From positions 1 through 53,541 of the forward strand of contig PWZL01000068.1 in the NCBI GenBank assembly GCA_003567475.1: DNA of 53,541 nucleotides, given 5' to 3'. The notes under the pieces were generated by a model. That model did no database searches, was not told the DNA's origin, and saw only the letters and a list, made by a program, of their open reading frames with translations. The translations under genes were made by a program, and so were the position numbers. This document shows positions 27,658-35,238 of this stretch, piece by piece. This DNA comes from Gammaproteobacteria bacterium. GTDB lineage: Bacteria > Pseudomonadota > Gammaproteobacteria > Steroidobacterales > PWYM01. Every line of letters begins with the position of its first letter. The first letter of the stretch is position 1.

Positions 27658-28614
27658 ATGTTCCGCAAGCCCAATCCCCTGTCTTTACTCGCAGCCGGCC
27701 TGGTGCTGTGCGCTCCGGTGAGCGCCGACCAGGGCTTCACAGTGTCCTTGTCTGCCGGGGCGGTGTTCACTGACTGTGCGGGGTGTCCCGAAATGGTGGT
27801 GATCCCGCCAGGTGAATTCACCATGGGCTACGATGGCGGTGAACCGGGCCGCTATGAGGGCCCGGTGCGCGAGATGCAGATTGTCCACGCCTTCGCCCTG
27901 GGCCGTTACGAGGTCACGCACGGACAGTTTCGGGAGTTCGTTGAGGCGACCGGTCACCAGAGCTCTGGCGGCTGCCGGATCTGGGATGGCGAGAGCTGGC
28001 AGGAACCGGAGTGGGCTGACTGGACGGATCCCGGCTATGGCCGCCCCCCCGCGGACGAAGAACCGGTCGCCTGCGTCAGCTGGCTGGACGCGCGGGCCTA
28101 TGTCGCCTGGTTGGCCGCGCAGACGGGTCAGCCCTACCGCCTGCCGACGGAGGCGGAGTGGGAATACGCTGCGCGGGCCGGCGGCGAGGGTGAGTTCTTC
28201 TGGGGGGATGACGAGGACGAGGCCTGTCGCTGGGCCAATGTCTATGATCGTGCCGGCGAGGTCGAGCACGGCTTCCCATGGGCCGCCGCCGACTGTGACG
28301 ACGGCCATGCGGGCGTTGCCCCCGTCGGAAGTTTTCCAGCCAACGCATTCGGCCTGCACGATATGCTCGGTAACGTCTGGCAGTGGGTCGAGGACTGCTA
28401 CCTGGTGCCTTATCCCGACGATGCGCCTCGGGACGGCAGCGCCGTGCAGGTGGAGGGACCCTGCGACCGGCGTAGCGTGCGCGGTGGCAGTTGGATCACC
28501 CGCATGTATCGTCATCGCCTGAGCTGGCGTGGCCGAGACCCGGAGCCGACGCTGTTTTCGTTTTTCGGCTTCCGTGTGGCCCGTGATCTGACCCCGCTGG
28601 AAGCCCGTCCGTGA
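27658..28614 (+). CDS. Exported formylglycine-generating-enzyme-like (SUMF1/PvdO) protein
   Basis: A 318-residue FGE-sulfatase-fold protein with a Sec signal peptide (LSLLAAGLVLCAPVSA, cleavage before DQG). The fold is shown by EMVVIPPGEFTMG, YEVTHGQFREFV, the PYRLPTEAEWEYAARAG segment and NVWQWVEDCY. In the C-terminal RGGSW region, where copper-dependent formylglycine enzymes have a Cys pair, the sequence reads RGGSWITRMYRHRLSWRG without cysteine, so a true sulfatase activator is unlikely, and no sulfatase is in the window. The exported, cysteine-free pattern is more like PvdO of pyoverdine maturation. GGAG precedes ATG 27658 by five bases. The next gene overlaps it by GTGA. Confidence 0.88.
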   Translation: MFRKPNPLSLLAAGLVLCAPVSADQGFTVSLSAGAVFTDCAGCPEMVVIPPGEFTMGYDGGEPGRYEGPVREMQIVHAFALGRYEVTHGQFREFVEATGHQSSGGCRIWDGESWQEPEWADWTDPGYGRPPADEEPVACVSWLDARAYVAWLAAQTGQPYRLPTEAEWEYAARAGGEGEFFWGDDEDEACRWANVYDRAGEVEHGFPWAAADCDDGHAGVAPVGSFPANAFGLHDMLGNVWQWVEDCYLVPYPDDAPRDGSAVQVEGPCDRRSVRGGSWITRMYRHRLSWRGRDPEPTLFSFFGFRVARDLTPLEARP

Positions 28615-30017
28615 GGTTCTGGTCACGTCGTCAGCTGCTGGCCGGCCTCGGTGGCGGTGCGGCGCTTGCGGCCCTGCCGCAACGCGGCTTGGGTCGTGGC
28701 CGCGACGATGTGATCGTGATCGGTGCCGGTCTATCGGGCCTGCACGCTGCGCTGCTGCTCGAGGAGCTGGGTGCGCGGGTCACCGTGCTGGAGGCGGACA
28801 CGCGGGTTGGCGGGCGCCTGTTGACACTCGACCAGGTCCCTGGCGGCCCCGAGGCGGGAGGGCAGACGCTGGATGGCATGTATGCCCGTACACTCGAGAT
28901 GTGTCAGCGGGTGGGCCTCGAAGTCTACGAGCGCAGTTTCCCGTTTCCCGGCCAGAGCATTCATGTCGGCGACGCCCTGGTGCACTCTGATGACTGGGCC
29001 TCGGCGCCGCAGAATCGCCTGCTAGGCGAGGAGCGTGAACGTCTGCCGCATCAGCTCTACGGCTGGTACGTTCGCCGCAACAATCCTCTCGAGGAATTGC
29101 TGAGTTGGCGGGACGCACCGGATCCGGCCCTTGACGGGCGTTCCATCGCCGCTGAACTGGTGGCCCACGGCGCCTCGCCGGAGGCGCTCAGATTGATGGA
29201 TGTGCACTTCGACGGTGGCGGGATGGACCATATGTCGGCCCTGTTCGCCTATCGCAAGCAGCTGGTGGCAGAGTTCGGTGCCGGCAGCATGTTGCGGATT
29301 GACGGTGGCAGCCAGCGCCTCCCCGAGCGCATGGCCGAGCGCCTCTCGGGTGATCTCCTGCTCGGGCGGGCGGTGCGGGCCATCGCGCAGGATGACACGG
29401 GGGTGCGGGTCGAGTGTGCCAACGGTGAGCGTTTCCAGGCGCGTTTCGCGATCGTTTCGGTACCGTTTCCCGTGCTCGCCGACATTGCGGTGGAGCCTGC
29501 ATTGCCGCCACGTTTCGCCGAAGCGGTGCGTCAGCTGCCCTACAACAGCATCACCCAGATCAAGCTCGCTTTCCGTTCACGGTTCTGGGAGCAGGATGGG
29601 CTGCCCATCCAGGTTGTCAGCGACGGCCTGGTTGAGCGGGTGATGGCGGTGCCCGATCATGACGGTGAGCTGCGCACCCTCAACGTCTGGATCAACGGGC
29701 TCGAAGCCCGCGCCCTGGATCGCTTCGATGAAGCCGAGCAGGGAAGCCGGGTACTGGCCAGTCTGGAGGCGCTGCGTCCGGCGGCGAGAGGCCAATTGGA
29801 GGTACTGGATGTCACGTCCTGGGGTCGCAATCCCTGGGCACGCGGGGCCTATCACTTCTGGGGCCCGTCGCAGGTGAGCCGATTCGGTGAAATTTTGCGC
29901 ACGCCCGTCGGGCGACTACACTTTGTCGGGGAACATATGGCCGAGTTCCAGCAAGGCATGGAAGGGGCCATGGAATCGGCGGAGCGGGAAGTGTTCCGGG
30001 TCATGGACAGGCTGTAG
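28611..30017 (+). CDS. Tat-exported flavin-containing amine oxidase
   Basis: A 468-residue FAD enzyme of the monoamine oxidase family with a twin-arginine leader ([19 protein letters not shown], Arg6-Arg7). No lipobox follows, so it should be released into the periplasm, unlike its relative at 12636. The Rossmann motif [19 protein letters not shown] ends at VLEAD, followed by VGGRLLTLD; the C-terminal FAD segment is [23 protein letters not shown]. Both oxidases share the same architecture and much sequence. The GTG start overlaps the stop of the SUMF1-like gene, so the two are translationally coupled. NicA2-like nicotine oxidases have a similar Tat-FAD layout (family knowledge), but no substrate can be assigned here. 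Confidence 0.91.
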   Translation: MRFWSRRQLLAGLGGGAALAALPQRGLGRGRDDVIVIGAGLSGLHAALLLEELGARVTVLEADTRVGGRLLTLDQVPGGPEAGGQTLDGMYARTLEMCQRVGLEVYERSFPFPGQSIHVGDALVHSDDWASAPQNRLLGEERERLPHQLYGWYVRRNNPLEELLSWRDAPDPALDGRSIAAELVAHGASPEALRLMDVHFDGGGMDHMSALFAYRKQLVAEFGAGSMLRIDGGSQRLPERMAERLSGDLLLGRAVRAIAQDDTGVRVECANGERFQARFAIVSVPFPVLADIAVEPALPPRFAEAVRQLPYNSITQIKLAFRSRFWEQDGLPIQVVSDGLVERVMAVPDHDGELRTLNVWINGLEARALDRFDEAEQGSRVLASLEALRPAARGQLEVLDVTSWGRNPWARGAYHFWGPSQVSRFGEILRTPVGRLHFVGEHMAEFQQGMEGAMESAEREVFRVMDRL

Positions 30018-30043
30018 GCGCAGCTCGCGCGAGAGGAACGCAA

Positions 30044-30508
30044 GTGAACAAGTTCAAACTGACGATCAACGGGCGGGCGCATGAGGTCGAGGCTGACCCG
30101 CAGATGCCGCTGCTCTGGGTGCTGCGCGACCGGCTCGGGCTCACTGGCTCTAAATTCGGTTGCGGCATCGGCGTGTGCGGTGCCTGCACCGTCCGGATGG
30201 ATGGTGCGGTGACGCGCTCCTGCGTGTTCCCTGTGTCCGCCTGTGCTGGCCGAGATATCCGCACCATTGAGGGCCTATCGGAGAACATCGACCATCCGGT
30301 TCAGCGTGCCTGGATCGAAGAACAGGTCCCTCAGTGCGGCTACTGTCAGTCGGGCATGATCATGGCCGCGGTGGCGCTGCTTGAACAGAATCCCTCGCCC
30401 TCGGATGGGGACATCGATGCGGCGATGACCAACCTGTGTCGTTGCGGCACCTATCCTCGGGTGCGCCGCGCCATCCATCGCGCCGCCCAGCTGATGGCTG
30501 AGGCCTGA
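30044..30508 (+). CDS. [2Fe-2S] iron-sulfur subunit of the molybdenum hydroxylase (IorA-like)
   Basis: A 154-residue small subunit with two [2Fe-2S] sites. Plant-type ferredoxin ligands are Cys40, Cys45, Cys48 and Cys60 ([13 protein letters not shown]), and the helical-domain ligands are Cys98, Cys101, Cys132 and Cys134 ([17 protein letters not shown]). It passes electrons from the Mo centre of the large subunit. It has no signal peptide, so it would be carried out with the Tat-signal subunit. The GTG start has GAGG nearby. It is the last gene of the operon, separated from its partner gene by about 2.4 kb holding the SUMF1-like and amine oxidase genes, an unusual split. No FAD subunit is present, as expected for IorAB-type enzymes. 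Confidence 0.95.
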   Translation: MNKFKLTINGRAHEVEADPQMPLLWVLRDRLGLTGSKFGCGIGVCGACTVRMDGAVTRSCVFPVSACAGRDIRTIEGLSENIDHPVQRAWIEEQVPQCGYCQSGMIMAAVALLEQNPSPSDGDIDAAMTNLCRCGTYPRVRRAIHRAAQLMAEA

Positions 30509-30537
30509 TCCCGGCACCGCCATGGCGGTGCCGGGAT
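30508..30537. terminator. Perfect palindrome between convergent genes, probable bidirectional terminator
   Basis: Fourteen-base arms (ATCCCGGCACCGCC and its complement) surround AT, so the whole 30-base block is a perfect palindrome starting at the last base of the IorA-like stop. It lies six bases before the end of the convergent DUF3598-like gene. No T-tract is visible on either strand; termination may be weak or the structure may protect 3' ends. Confidence 0.55.
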
Positions 30538-30543
30538 GTCGCT

Positions 30544-31044
30544 TCAGTCCTTGGGTTCCAGTGACCGCCAGTCGCTGGTGATTTTCTCTTCCTGGATCAG
30601 CGTTCGCCGGATCAGGCCCTCGCCCTCACGGATCCACTGCCAGACACGGCTGCGGAACCGACCGCAGTCGGTGACGTTAATCATCTCGTAGAAGTAGACG
30701 CCGGGCAGCTCTGGCCGCTCCCAGTACAGGAAAGTCGAGCGGCGCTTGGGGTCGTCGGAGAGCTCGCGGACCAGCCCCTTGATGCGCGGCGAGTCGAAGA
30801 CGACCTCCCGGGAGCCGTTGACGTAACCGCACGGCATGTCATGCACCTCGGTGCGGCCGTCGTCCCAGGTGTAGTAGTTGGTCTGGTGGTACGGGCGGGC
30901 CTCTTCGGGTTTGAAGCGAATGAACAGCCGTGAGCGGTGCTGATCGATGATGTTGCAGTCGGCATCAAGATGCCGATAGACACCGTCCCACACGCCTTCA
31001 CGTGAGGCCAGAAGGGGCATATCCTGTTTGATGGTGGAACTCAT
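30544..31044 (-). CDS. DUF3598-like (calycin-type) conserved protein, paralogue 1
   Basis: A 166-residue soluble protein without a signal peptide. It begins with an alpha-helix and EGVWDGVYRHLDADCN, continues with YHQTNYYTWDDGRTEVHDMP, YEMINVTDCGRFRSRVWQW and a C-terminal RRTLIQEEK, a set of alternating strands compatible with a calycin/lipocalin-like barrel. A clear paralogue is at 47490-47966 (same block order: EGVWDG, YHQTN, YTW, DGRT, CGR-RSR-WQW, TLI-EEK). Function is not known; such barrels often bind small hydrophobic ligands. The start at 31044 has GGAG eight bases upstream. It is divergent from the methyltransferase, and a well-conserved operator lies between them. Confidence 0.75.
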   Translation of the reverse strand: MSSTIKQDMPLLASREGVWDGVYRHLDADCNIIDQHRSRLFIRFKPEEARPYHQTNYYTWDDGRTEVHDMPCGYVNGSREVVFDSPRIKGLVRELSDDPKRRSTFLYWERPELPGVYFYEMINVTDCGRFRSRVWQWIREGEGLIRRTLIQEEKITSDWRSLEPKD

Positions 31045-31120
31045 TCGAAGGTCTCCTTGGGCTCCGCCGGCGTCGTCGCCGGCCGCTCCGGGTGCCGCGC
31101 GAGACGGTGGCCCCCGTATT

Positions 31121-31142
31121 GTTGTCATGTTATTATAACAAC
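31121..31142. promoter_or_regulatory. 22-bp inverted repeat, candidate operator
   Basis: Left half GTTGTCAT is identical to that of the 12493 site; right half ATAACAAC differs from ATGACAAC at one position; the N6 spacing is the same. It sits in the 122-base gap between the divergent DUF3598-like and methyltransferase genes, 24 bases before the methyltransferase ATG, so occupancy could block both. Confidence 0.65.
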
Positions 31143-31166
31143 CGTAGTCAGGCAAGAGGCGTCACC

Positions 31167-32294
31167 ATGGTTCATGACCTGCAGCACCGGATGCTGGCGA
31201 AACCGGATGCGGAAGAGGCCAGCCGCCAGCGCTATGTCCTGGCGATGAAACGCTATCTCACGGGTCGTATCCGGCCAGGAAACGCGTTGATCTACGAACA
31301 GGAGGTCGAACCGGCGTTCACGTCCGGCCATGCGGGTCGGTCACCGGACGAGCGCGCCGAGCTGCGTGAGGCGCTCCTGGCCAACCCTCACTACCAGACC
31401 TGGTGTTCGCTCAACCGCAGCTCGCAGGAAATGATGTGGCAGGCGGTGGGCGAGACGGTCATGCGTGAGAGTGAGCGTATGCGCACCGAGGCCGCGGCGC
31501 TGTGCGAAGCCCGAGAAACGCTTGGGGGGCTGAGACTCGATCCGGCATTCGAGCCGCCCGAGGTGTTGCAGCGGGTGAACATTCACCTTCAGCCAGGTGG
31601 CTACGCGCGCACGCTCGATGAGCACGACGTCCTGGCCGGTGCCTTCTATGAGTCTGGTGGCAACCTGTACTCGATGGGGCGCGGTATGGGCGGACGGGAC
31701 TCCAAGGCCGGTGCGGTCATCGCCTGGCTGGCGCGGGAACACCCGACGTTCCGCCCACGCCGGGTACTCGATATGGGCTGCTCGGCTGGCGCCTCGTCCG
31801 TGCCCTATGCCCAGGCTTATCCCGACGCGGAGGTCCATGCGCTCGATATCGGCGCCGCGATGCTGCGTTATGCGCATGCCCGCGCCGAGGCACTGGGGGC
31901 CCGGGTGTTCTTCCATCAGCTCGACTGCGCGGCAACCGATTTTCCCGACGGGTTCTTCGACCTGGTGGTCTCGCATAACCTGTTCCATGAGATCTCCGAC
32001 GAGACGCGCCGGGGCATGCTGGCCGAGAGCTGGCGGCTGCTGGCGCCGGGTGGCGTGTGCCTGCACCAGGACGTTGCCATCCAGAACGCCACGCGTACGC
32101 TGTTCGAACAGGTTGAACGCTCGTGGGACGTCGAGTTCAACAACGAGCCGTTCTGGGAATGTTATGCGGATGCCGACATCGTGGCGGAAATGCGGGCTGC
32201 CGGGTTTCCGCAGGACAGTGCGCGGCAGCTTGCCTTGCCGAAGATCAGCGGGCCGGGACACTGGTACGCGGTTTTCGGTCAGAAACCGGCCTGA
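31167..32294 (+). CDS. Class I SAM-dependent methyltransferase
   Basis: A 375-residue protein with an N-terminal helical domain of about 200 residues and a Rossmann methyltransferase domain at about 205-330. SAM motif I is VLDMGCSAGASSVPYA, the acidic end of strand 2 is HALDIGAAML, and the post-motif segment is DFPDGFFDLVVSHNLFHE. The relatives methylate small molecules (O, N or C); the acceptor is unknown. ATG 31167 is supported by AAGAGG eight bases upstream. It is divergent from the DUF3598-like gene across an operator and convergent with the GntR gene. The long N-terminal domain may form a lid or dimer interface (inference). Confidence 0.88.
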   Translation: MVHDLQHRMLAKPDAEEASRQRYVLAMKRYLTGRIRPGNALIYEQEVEPAFTSGHAGRSPDERAELREALLANPHYQTWCSLNRSSQEMMWQAVGETVMRESERMRTEAAALCEARETLGGLRLDPAFEPPEVLQRVNIHLQPGGYARTLDEHDVLAGAFYESGGNLYSMGRGMGGRDSKAGAVIAWLAREHPTFRPRRVLDMGCSAGASSVPYAQAYPDAEVHALDIGAAMLRYAHARAEALGARVFFHQLDCAATDFPDGFFDLVVSHNLFHEISDETRRGMLAESWRLLAPGGVCLHQDVAIQNATRTLFEQVERSWDVEFNNEPFWECYADADIVAEMRAAGFPQDSARQLALPKISGPGHWYAVFGQKPA

Positions 32295-32367
32295 GCGCCT
32301 GTCAGGACTTGAGATGCCGCCAGACTCTCGTCAGCGGCGCCAACAGGGCTGTCTTTCAGGTTGTCCT

Positions 32368-33171
32368 TCAGGGCTTGCGTCGCGGTGAGCGCACTTCGGC
32401 GCTGTTGAACGCGGAGAGTGACTCGCCGGGCTTGCGCGTCAGGTAGACGTGGTGCTGGTAGTGATCGGCGCGATACCAGGCCAGCATGCGTTCGACCGGG
32501 CGTTGTTTATCATCGAACACGATCAGCTGGATCTTGACCAGCGCGGCACCCACGGTCGTGCCCAACATCCGGGCCATGCGGGTGTCCGCCAGCGCGGCAC
32601 CGATCAACTGATCGGCGGCACTGACCTTCACGCCTTTTTTTTCCAGCAGGATCAGCAGCGGATGCTGACGCAGTTCGCTTGTCGTGAAGCTCAGCCCCAG
32701 GGCGGCTGGCACACAGGCTTCCACATAACCAATGGGCTGTCCGTCCAGCAGCCGCAGATGGGTGGCGCGCAGCACGTGGCTGTCGGCCGCCAGCGCCAGA
32801 TCCTTGGCAATGGCGGCATCGGCGACAACGTCTTCCAGCGCGGTGTCCACGATCTGGGTATTCTTGTCGAGTCGCTGGACTTTGCGCAGCAGCTGCTGCA
32901 TATCGCCGGTGATCGGCGCCGCGGCAAGGTCCTTGACCACAAACGTGCCCAGGCCCTGCTGCCGCACCACCAGCTTTTCGTCCACCAGCATGTCGATGGC
33001 CTTGCGGATCGTGATTCGGGAGACCCCGAAGGTCTTGCAGAGTTCGCCCTCGGGCGGCAGCTTGGCGCCAGGTGGGTAGACCCCCTGGTAAATCCAGTCC
33101 CGCAACATGGAGTACGCCTGGATGTAGCGGGGTGAGCGCAATTTCTCGTCAATCAATTCCGGTGCCTGCAT
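32368..33171 (-). CDS. GntR-family (HutC subfamily) transcriptional regulator
   Basis: A 267-residue regulator. The winged helix-turn-helix occupies about residues 14-80 (PPEGELCKTFGVSR, ITIRKAIDMLVDEKLV, VRQQGLGTFV), followed by a UTRA ligand-binding domain of about 150 residues, in which HLRLLDGQPIGYVEACVP is typical. HutC-type proteins are usually repressors released by a pathway metabolite and bind 2-fold symmetric sites. ATG 33171 has GGGAGAG upstream; longer in-frame starts lie beyond its own promoter. Its promoter carries an extended -10 overlapped by a degenerate copy of the repeat found at 12493 and 31121, suggesting self-regulation. It is the best candidate master regulator of the 10-35 kb region (inference). 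Confidence 0.93.
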   Translation of the reverse strand: MQAPELIDEKLRSPRYIQAYSMLRDWIYQGVYPPGAKLPPEGELCKTFGVSRITIRKAIDMLVDEKLVVRQQGLGTFVVKDLAAAPITGDMQQLLRKVQRLDKNTQIVDTALEDVVADAAIAKDLALAADSHVLRATHLRLLDGQPIGYVEACVPAALGLSFTTSELRQHPLLILLEKKGVKVSAADQLIGAALADTRMARMLGTTVGAALVKIQLIVFDDKQRPVERMLAWYRADHYQHHVYLTRKPGESLSAFNSAEVRSPRRKP

Positions 33172-33233
33172 GGCATCTCTCCCGGTGACAGGGCATGCGG
33201 ATTGGCCCGCGAGGCACTGGTCCGCTCGGCGTT

Positions 33234-33255
33234 TAACCCATATCATTATATCAAC
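33234..33255 (-). promoter_or_regulatory. Extended -10 promoter of the GntR gene overlapped by a degenerate operator
   Basis: On the minus strand TGATATAAT (33253-33245) is a perfect extended -10 and would start the GntR mRNA near 33238. The same bases form the right half ATATCAAC, matching ATGACAAC in 6 of 8; the left half TAACCCAT keeps only CAT. The block ends one base before the ATG of the divergent binding-protein gene. Confidence 0.5.
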
Positions 33256-34800
33256 ATGATGATTAGTGCTGTATTTCGGTTTTTTCCCGGCCCTTGGATG
33301 GCCGGGGTCACTGCGCTGGCAGTGCTGCTGGGGACGGTCACGGCCAGCGCTGCCGGTGCGGCTGAGCTGCGCTTCGCCATGGCCAACCTGCCTCGCAGCC
33401 AGGGGAATCCGTACACGGAAAACGGTTCGCCCTCCACCTACACCTGGTCGGCGATCTTCGATGCGCTCACCCGGGTGGGCGCAGACGGCACCTTGCAACC
33501 TGCCCTGGCGACACGCTGGTCACCACTGGCCGACAACCGCTGGCGCTTCGAATTGCGCGAGGGGGTGCGCTTCACCAACGGCGAGCCCTTCGACGCGCAC
33601 ACGGTAGTCGCCGTCGTCGACTGGCTGCGCAGCGAGGAGGGCAGACGTACCGTGATCGGTAACGAGCTCCGTTCACTCGCCGAGGCAGTGGCCATCGATG
33701 AGCACACCGTCGAGCTTGTCAGCACACGACCCGACGCCATCCTGCCCAACCGCATGTCCGCGGTGCTGATGGTGCCGCGGGAGGCCTGGGCGCGACTCGG
33801 CCCGGACGGCTTCGCGCTCCAGCCTCACGGGACCGGTCCGTTCCGTGTTGTCGAGTGGAGTGAGCGCGAGCGTACGGTGCGGTTGGTGGCGAATCCGGAA
33901 TCCTGGCGTGCCCCGCGACTTACGGCGCTGACGTTGCGCGGGTTGCCCGACAAGGCGGTGCGCGTGCAGGCCCTGCGGTCCCGGGAAGTCGACATGACGC
34001 TGATCGATATCGAGGACGTCGATTTCCTGCAGGCCCGCGGTTTCAGCGTGAACCACAGTCCCTCGATGCAGGTCATGGCGCTGGCCTTCAACGCGGAGCG
34101 CGATCCCCCTTCGCCGGTGGCCGATGTGCGCGTGCGCCAGGCGCTCAACCACGCCGTCGACAAGCAGGCCATCGCCGATATCCTGCTACAGGGGATGGTG
34201 CGGCCTTCCGGGCAACCCGCATCGTTCGTGACCACGGGCTACCACCCTCACATCGAGCCCTATGCCTACGATCCGGCACGCGCGCGAGCCCTGCTCGCCG
34301 AGGCGGGCTGGCCCGACGGTTTCGACATGACGATCCACGTCGCCGAGGGTGGTGTACCCGGTGCGTCGCAGATCTACCAGGTTGTGGTGCAGTATCTGAG
34401 CAGGATCGGTGTGAGGGCGCGGCTGCAGGTGCGCCCTTTCCCGGCCTGGCTGCGTGATTATCTCGCGGGCACCATGTCGGCGGACATGTTCGGGCTGCCT
34501 TGGAACTCGGCCCCGTATAACGACGTGATGCGACCGATCGAGTACTATTCCTGCGCCAAGCGCCGGCCGTTTTTCTGCGCGCCGGAGCTCATGCCGCTGA
34601 TCGAGGCTGCGGGGAGTGAGCTCGATCCGAAACGCCGCGAGGCGGTGCTTCAGGCGCTCGCCCTGCGCACGCACGAGCTCGCGCCGTCACTGTTTCTGGT
34701 CGAACAGATGGATTTGTTCGCCCATCGGGTGGACGTGGAAGACCTCGTTGTGGCGAATCGTGTCCCCGTCTACGAGCGCCTGTATATCTCCCCCCCCTGA
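33256..34800 (+). CDS. ABC transporter substrate-binding protein, family 5 (second copy)
   Basis: A periplasmic binding protein of about 514 residues with a Sec signal peptide (FRFFPGPWMAGVTALAVLLG to TASAAGA) and the family features YTWSAIFDALTRVGADGTLQPALA, WRFELREGVRFTNGEPFDA and VRQALNHAVDKQAI. Start is uncertain: ATG 33256 and 33259 have no ribosome site and abut the operator-like block, while ATG 33298 would shorten the signal peptide and remove its only basic residue. It differs clearly from the binding protein at 16477, so the region holds two solute receptors. No permease is adjacent; the orphan permease pair at 8204-9996 may be its partner (inference). Confidence 0.88.
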   Translation: MMISAVFRFFPGPWMAGVTALAVLLGTVTASAAGAAELRFAMANLPRSQGNPYTENGSPSTYTWSAIFDALTRVGADGTLQPALATRWSPLADNRWRFELREGVRFTNGEPFDAHTVVAVVDWLRSEEGRRTVIGNELRSLAEAVAIDEHTVELVSTRPDAILPNRMSAVLMVPREAWARLGPDGFALQPHGTGPFRVVEWSERERTVRLVANPESWRAPRLTALTLRGLPDKAVRVQALRSREVDMTLIDIEDVDFLQARGFSVNHSPSMQVMALAFNAERDPPSPVADVRVRQALNHAVDKQAIADILLQGMVRPSGQPASFVTTGYHPHIEPYAYDPARARALLAEAGWPDGFDMTIHVAEGGVPGASQIYQVVVQYLSRIGVRARLQVRPFPAWLRDYLAGTMSADMFGLPWNSAPYNDVMRPIEYYSCAKRRPFFCAPELMPLIEAAGSELDPKRREAVLQALALRTHELAPSLFLVEQMDLFAHRVDVEDLVVANRVPVYERLYISPP

Positions 34801-34838
34801 CTCAGGCGGGTATTGACGTATCCTCGATGGAGTTTCCC

Positions 34839-35162
34839 ATGGACAAGCTCGAAGCCGTACGCCGTTCCATTGCCGAGAGTGCCGGACCCCGACCGGCCTT
34901 TTTCAAGGACCCCGATGTGGATCGTGTCCTGGCCATCACGATGGCCGTGTCGGGAGAAGTGGCCGTGATGGCCGAGCGCCTGGATACCCTCGAACGTGTG
35001 CTGGAGGAAAAGCAGCTGCTTGGCCGCGAGGAGCTTACCGGATATCAGCCTGACCCGGACGTCGTCGCCGAACGCATGCGCTGGCACGAGGCGTTCGTCA
35101 GCCGTGTGCTGCGGGTCGTCGAGCAGGAACTCGAAGTGCTGAAAAAGCAGCGCGACACCTGA
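34839..35162 (+). CDS. Small helical protein of unknown function
   Basis: A 107-residue acidic, soluble protein with strong coiled-coil character (AVMAERLDTLERVLEEKQLL and VVEQELEVLKKQRDT). I do not recognise the family. ATG 34839 is preferred over 34827 because GGAG lies six bases upstream. It starts 38 bases after the binding-protein stop and is probably co-transcribed with it. It ends just before a terminator that belongs to the convergent TonB receptor. The segment ITMAVSGEVAVMAERLDTL recalls small proteins found beside catabolic dehydrogenases, but this is only an impression. Confidence 0.65.
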   Translation: MDKLEAVRRSIAESAGPRPAFFKDPDVDRVLAITMAVSGEVAVMAERLDTLERVLEEKQLLGREELTGYQPDPDVVAERMRWHEAFVSRVLRVVEQELEVLKKQRDT

Positions 35163-35168
35163 AAAAAA

Positions 35169-35197
35169 GGCGTGCAGGACTCCCTGTCCTGCACGCC
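35169..35197 (-). terminator. Rho-independent terminator of the TonB receptor gene at 35239
   Basis: GGCGTGCAGGAC and GTCCTGCACGCC form a perfect 12-bp stem with loop TCCCT. On the minus strand seven T residues follow, a textbook intrinsic terminator; the plus-strand side has no T-run. Confidence 0.92.
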
Positions 35198-35238
35198 TCC
35201 CGCACCGAACCGCCGGGCGGCGGCCGGCAACGACCCAC

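Noticed and set aside
27658-28614. Genuine sulfatase-activating formylglycine-generating enzyme
   Set aside because: The copper-binding Cys pair is absent and no sulfatase gene is in the window.
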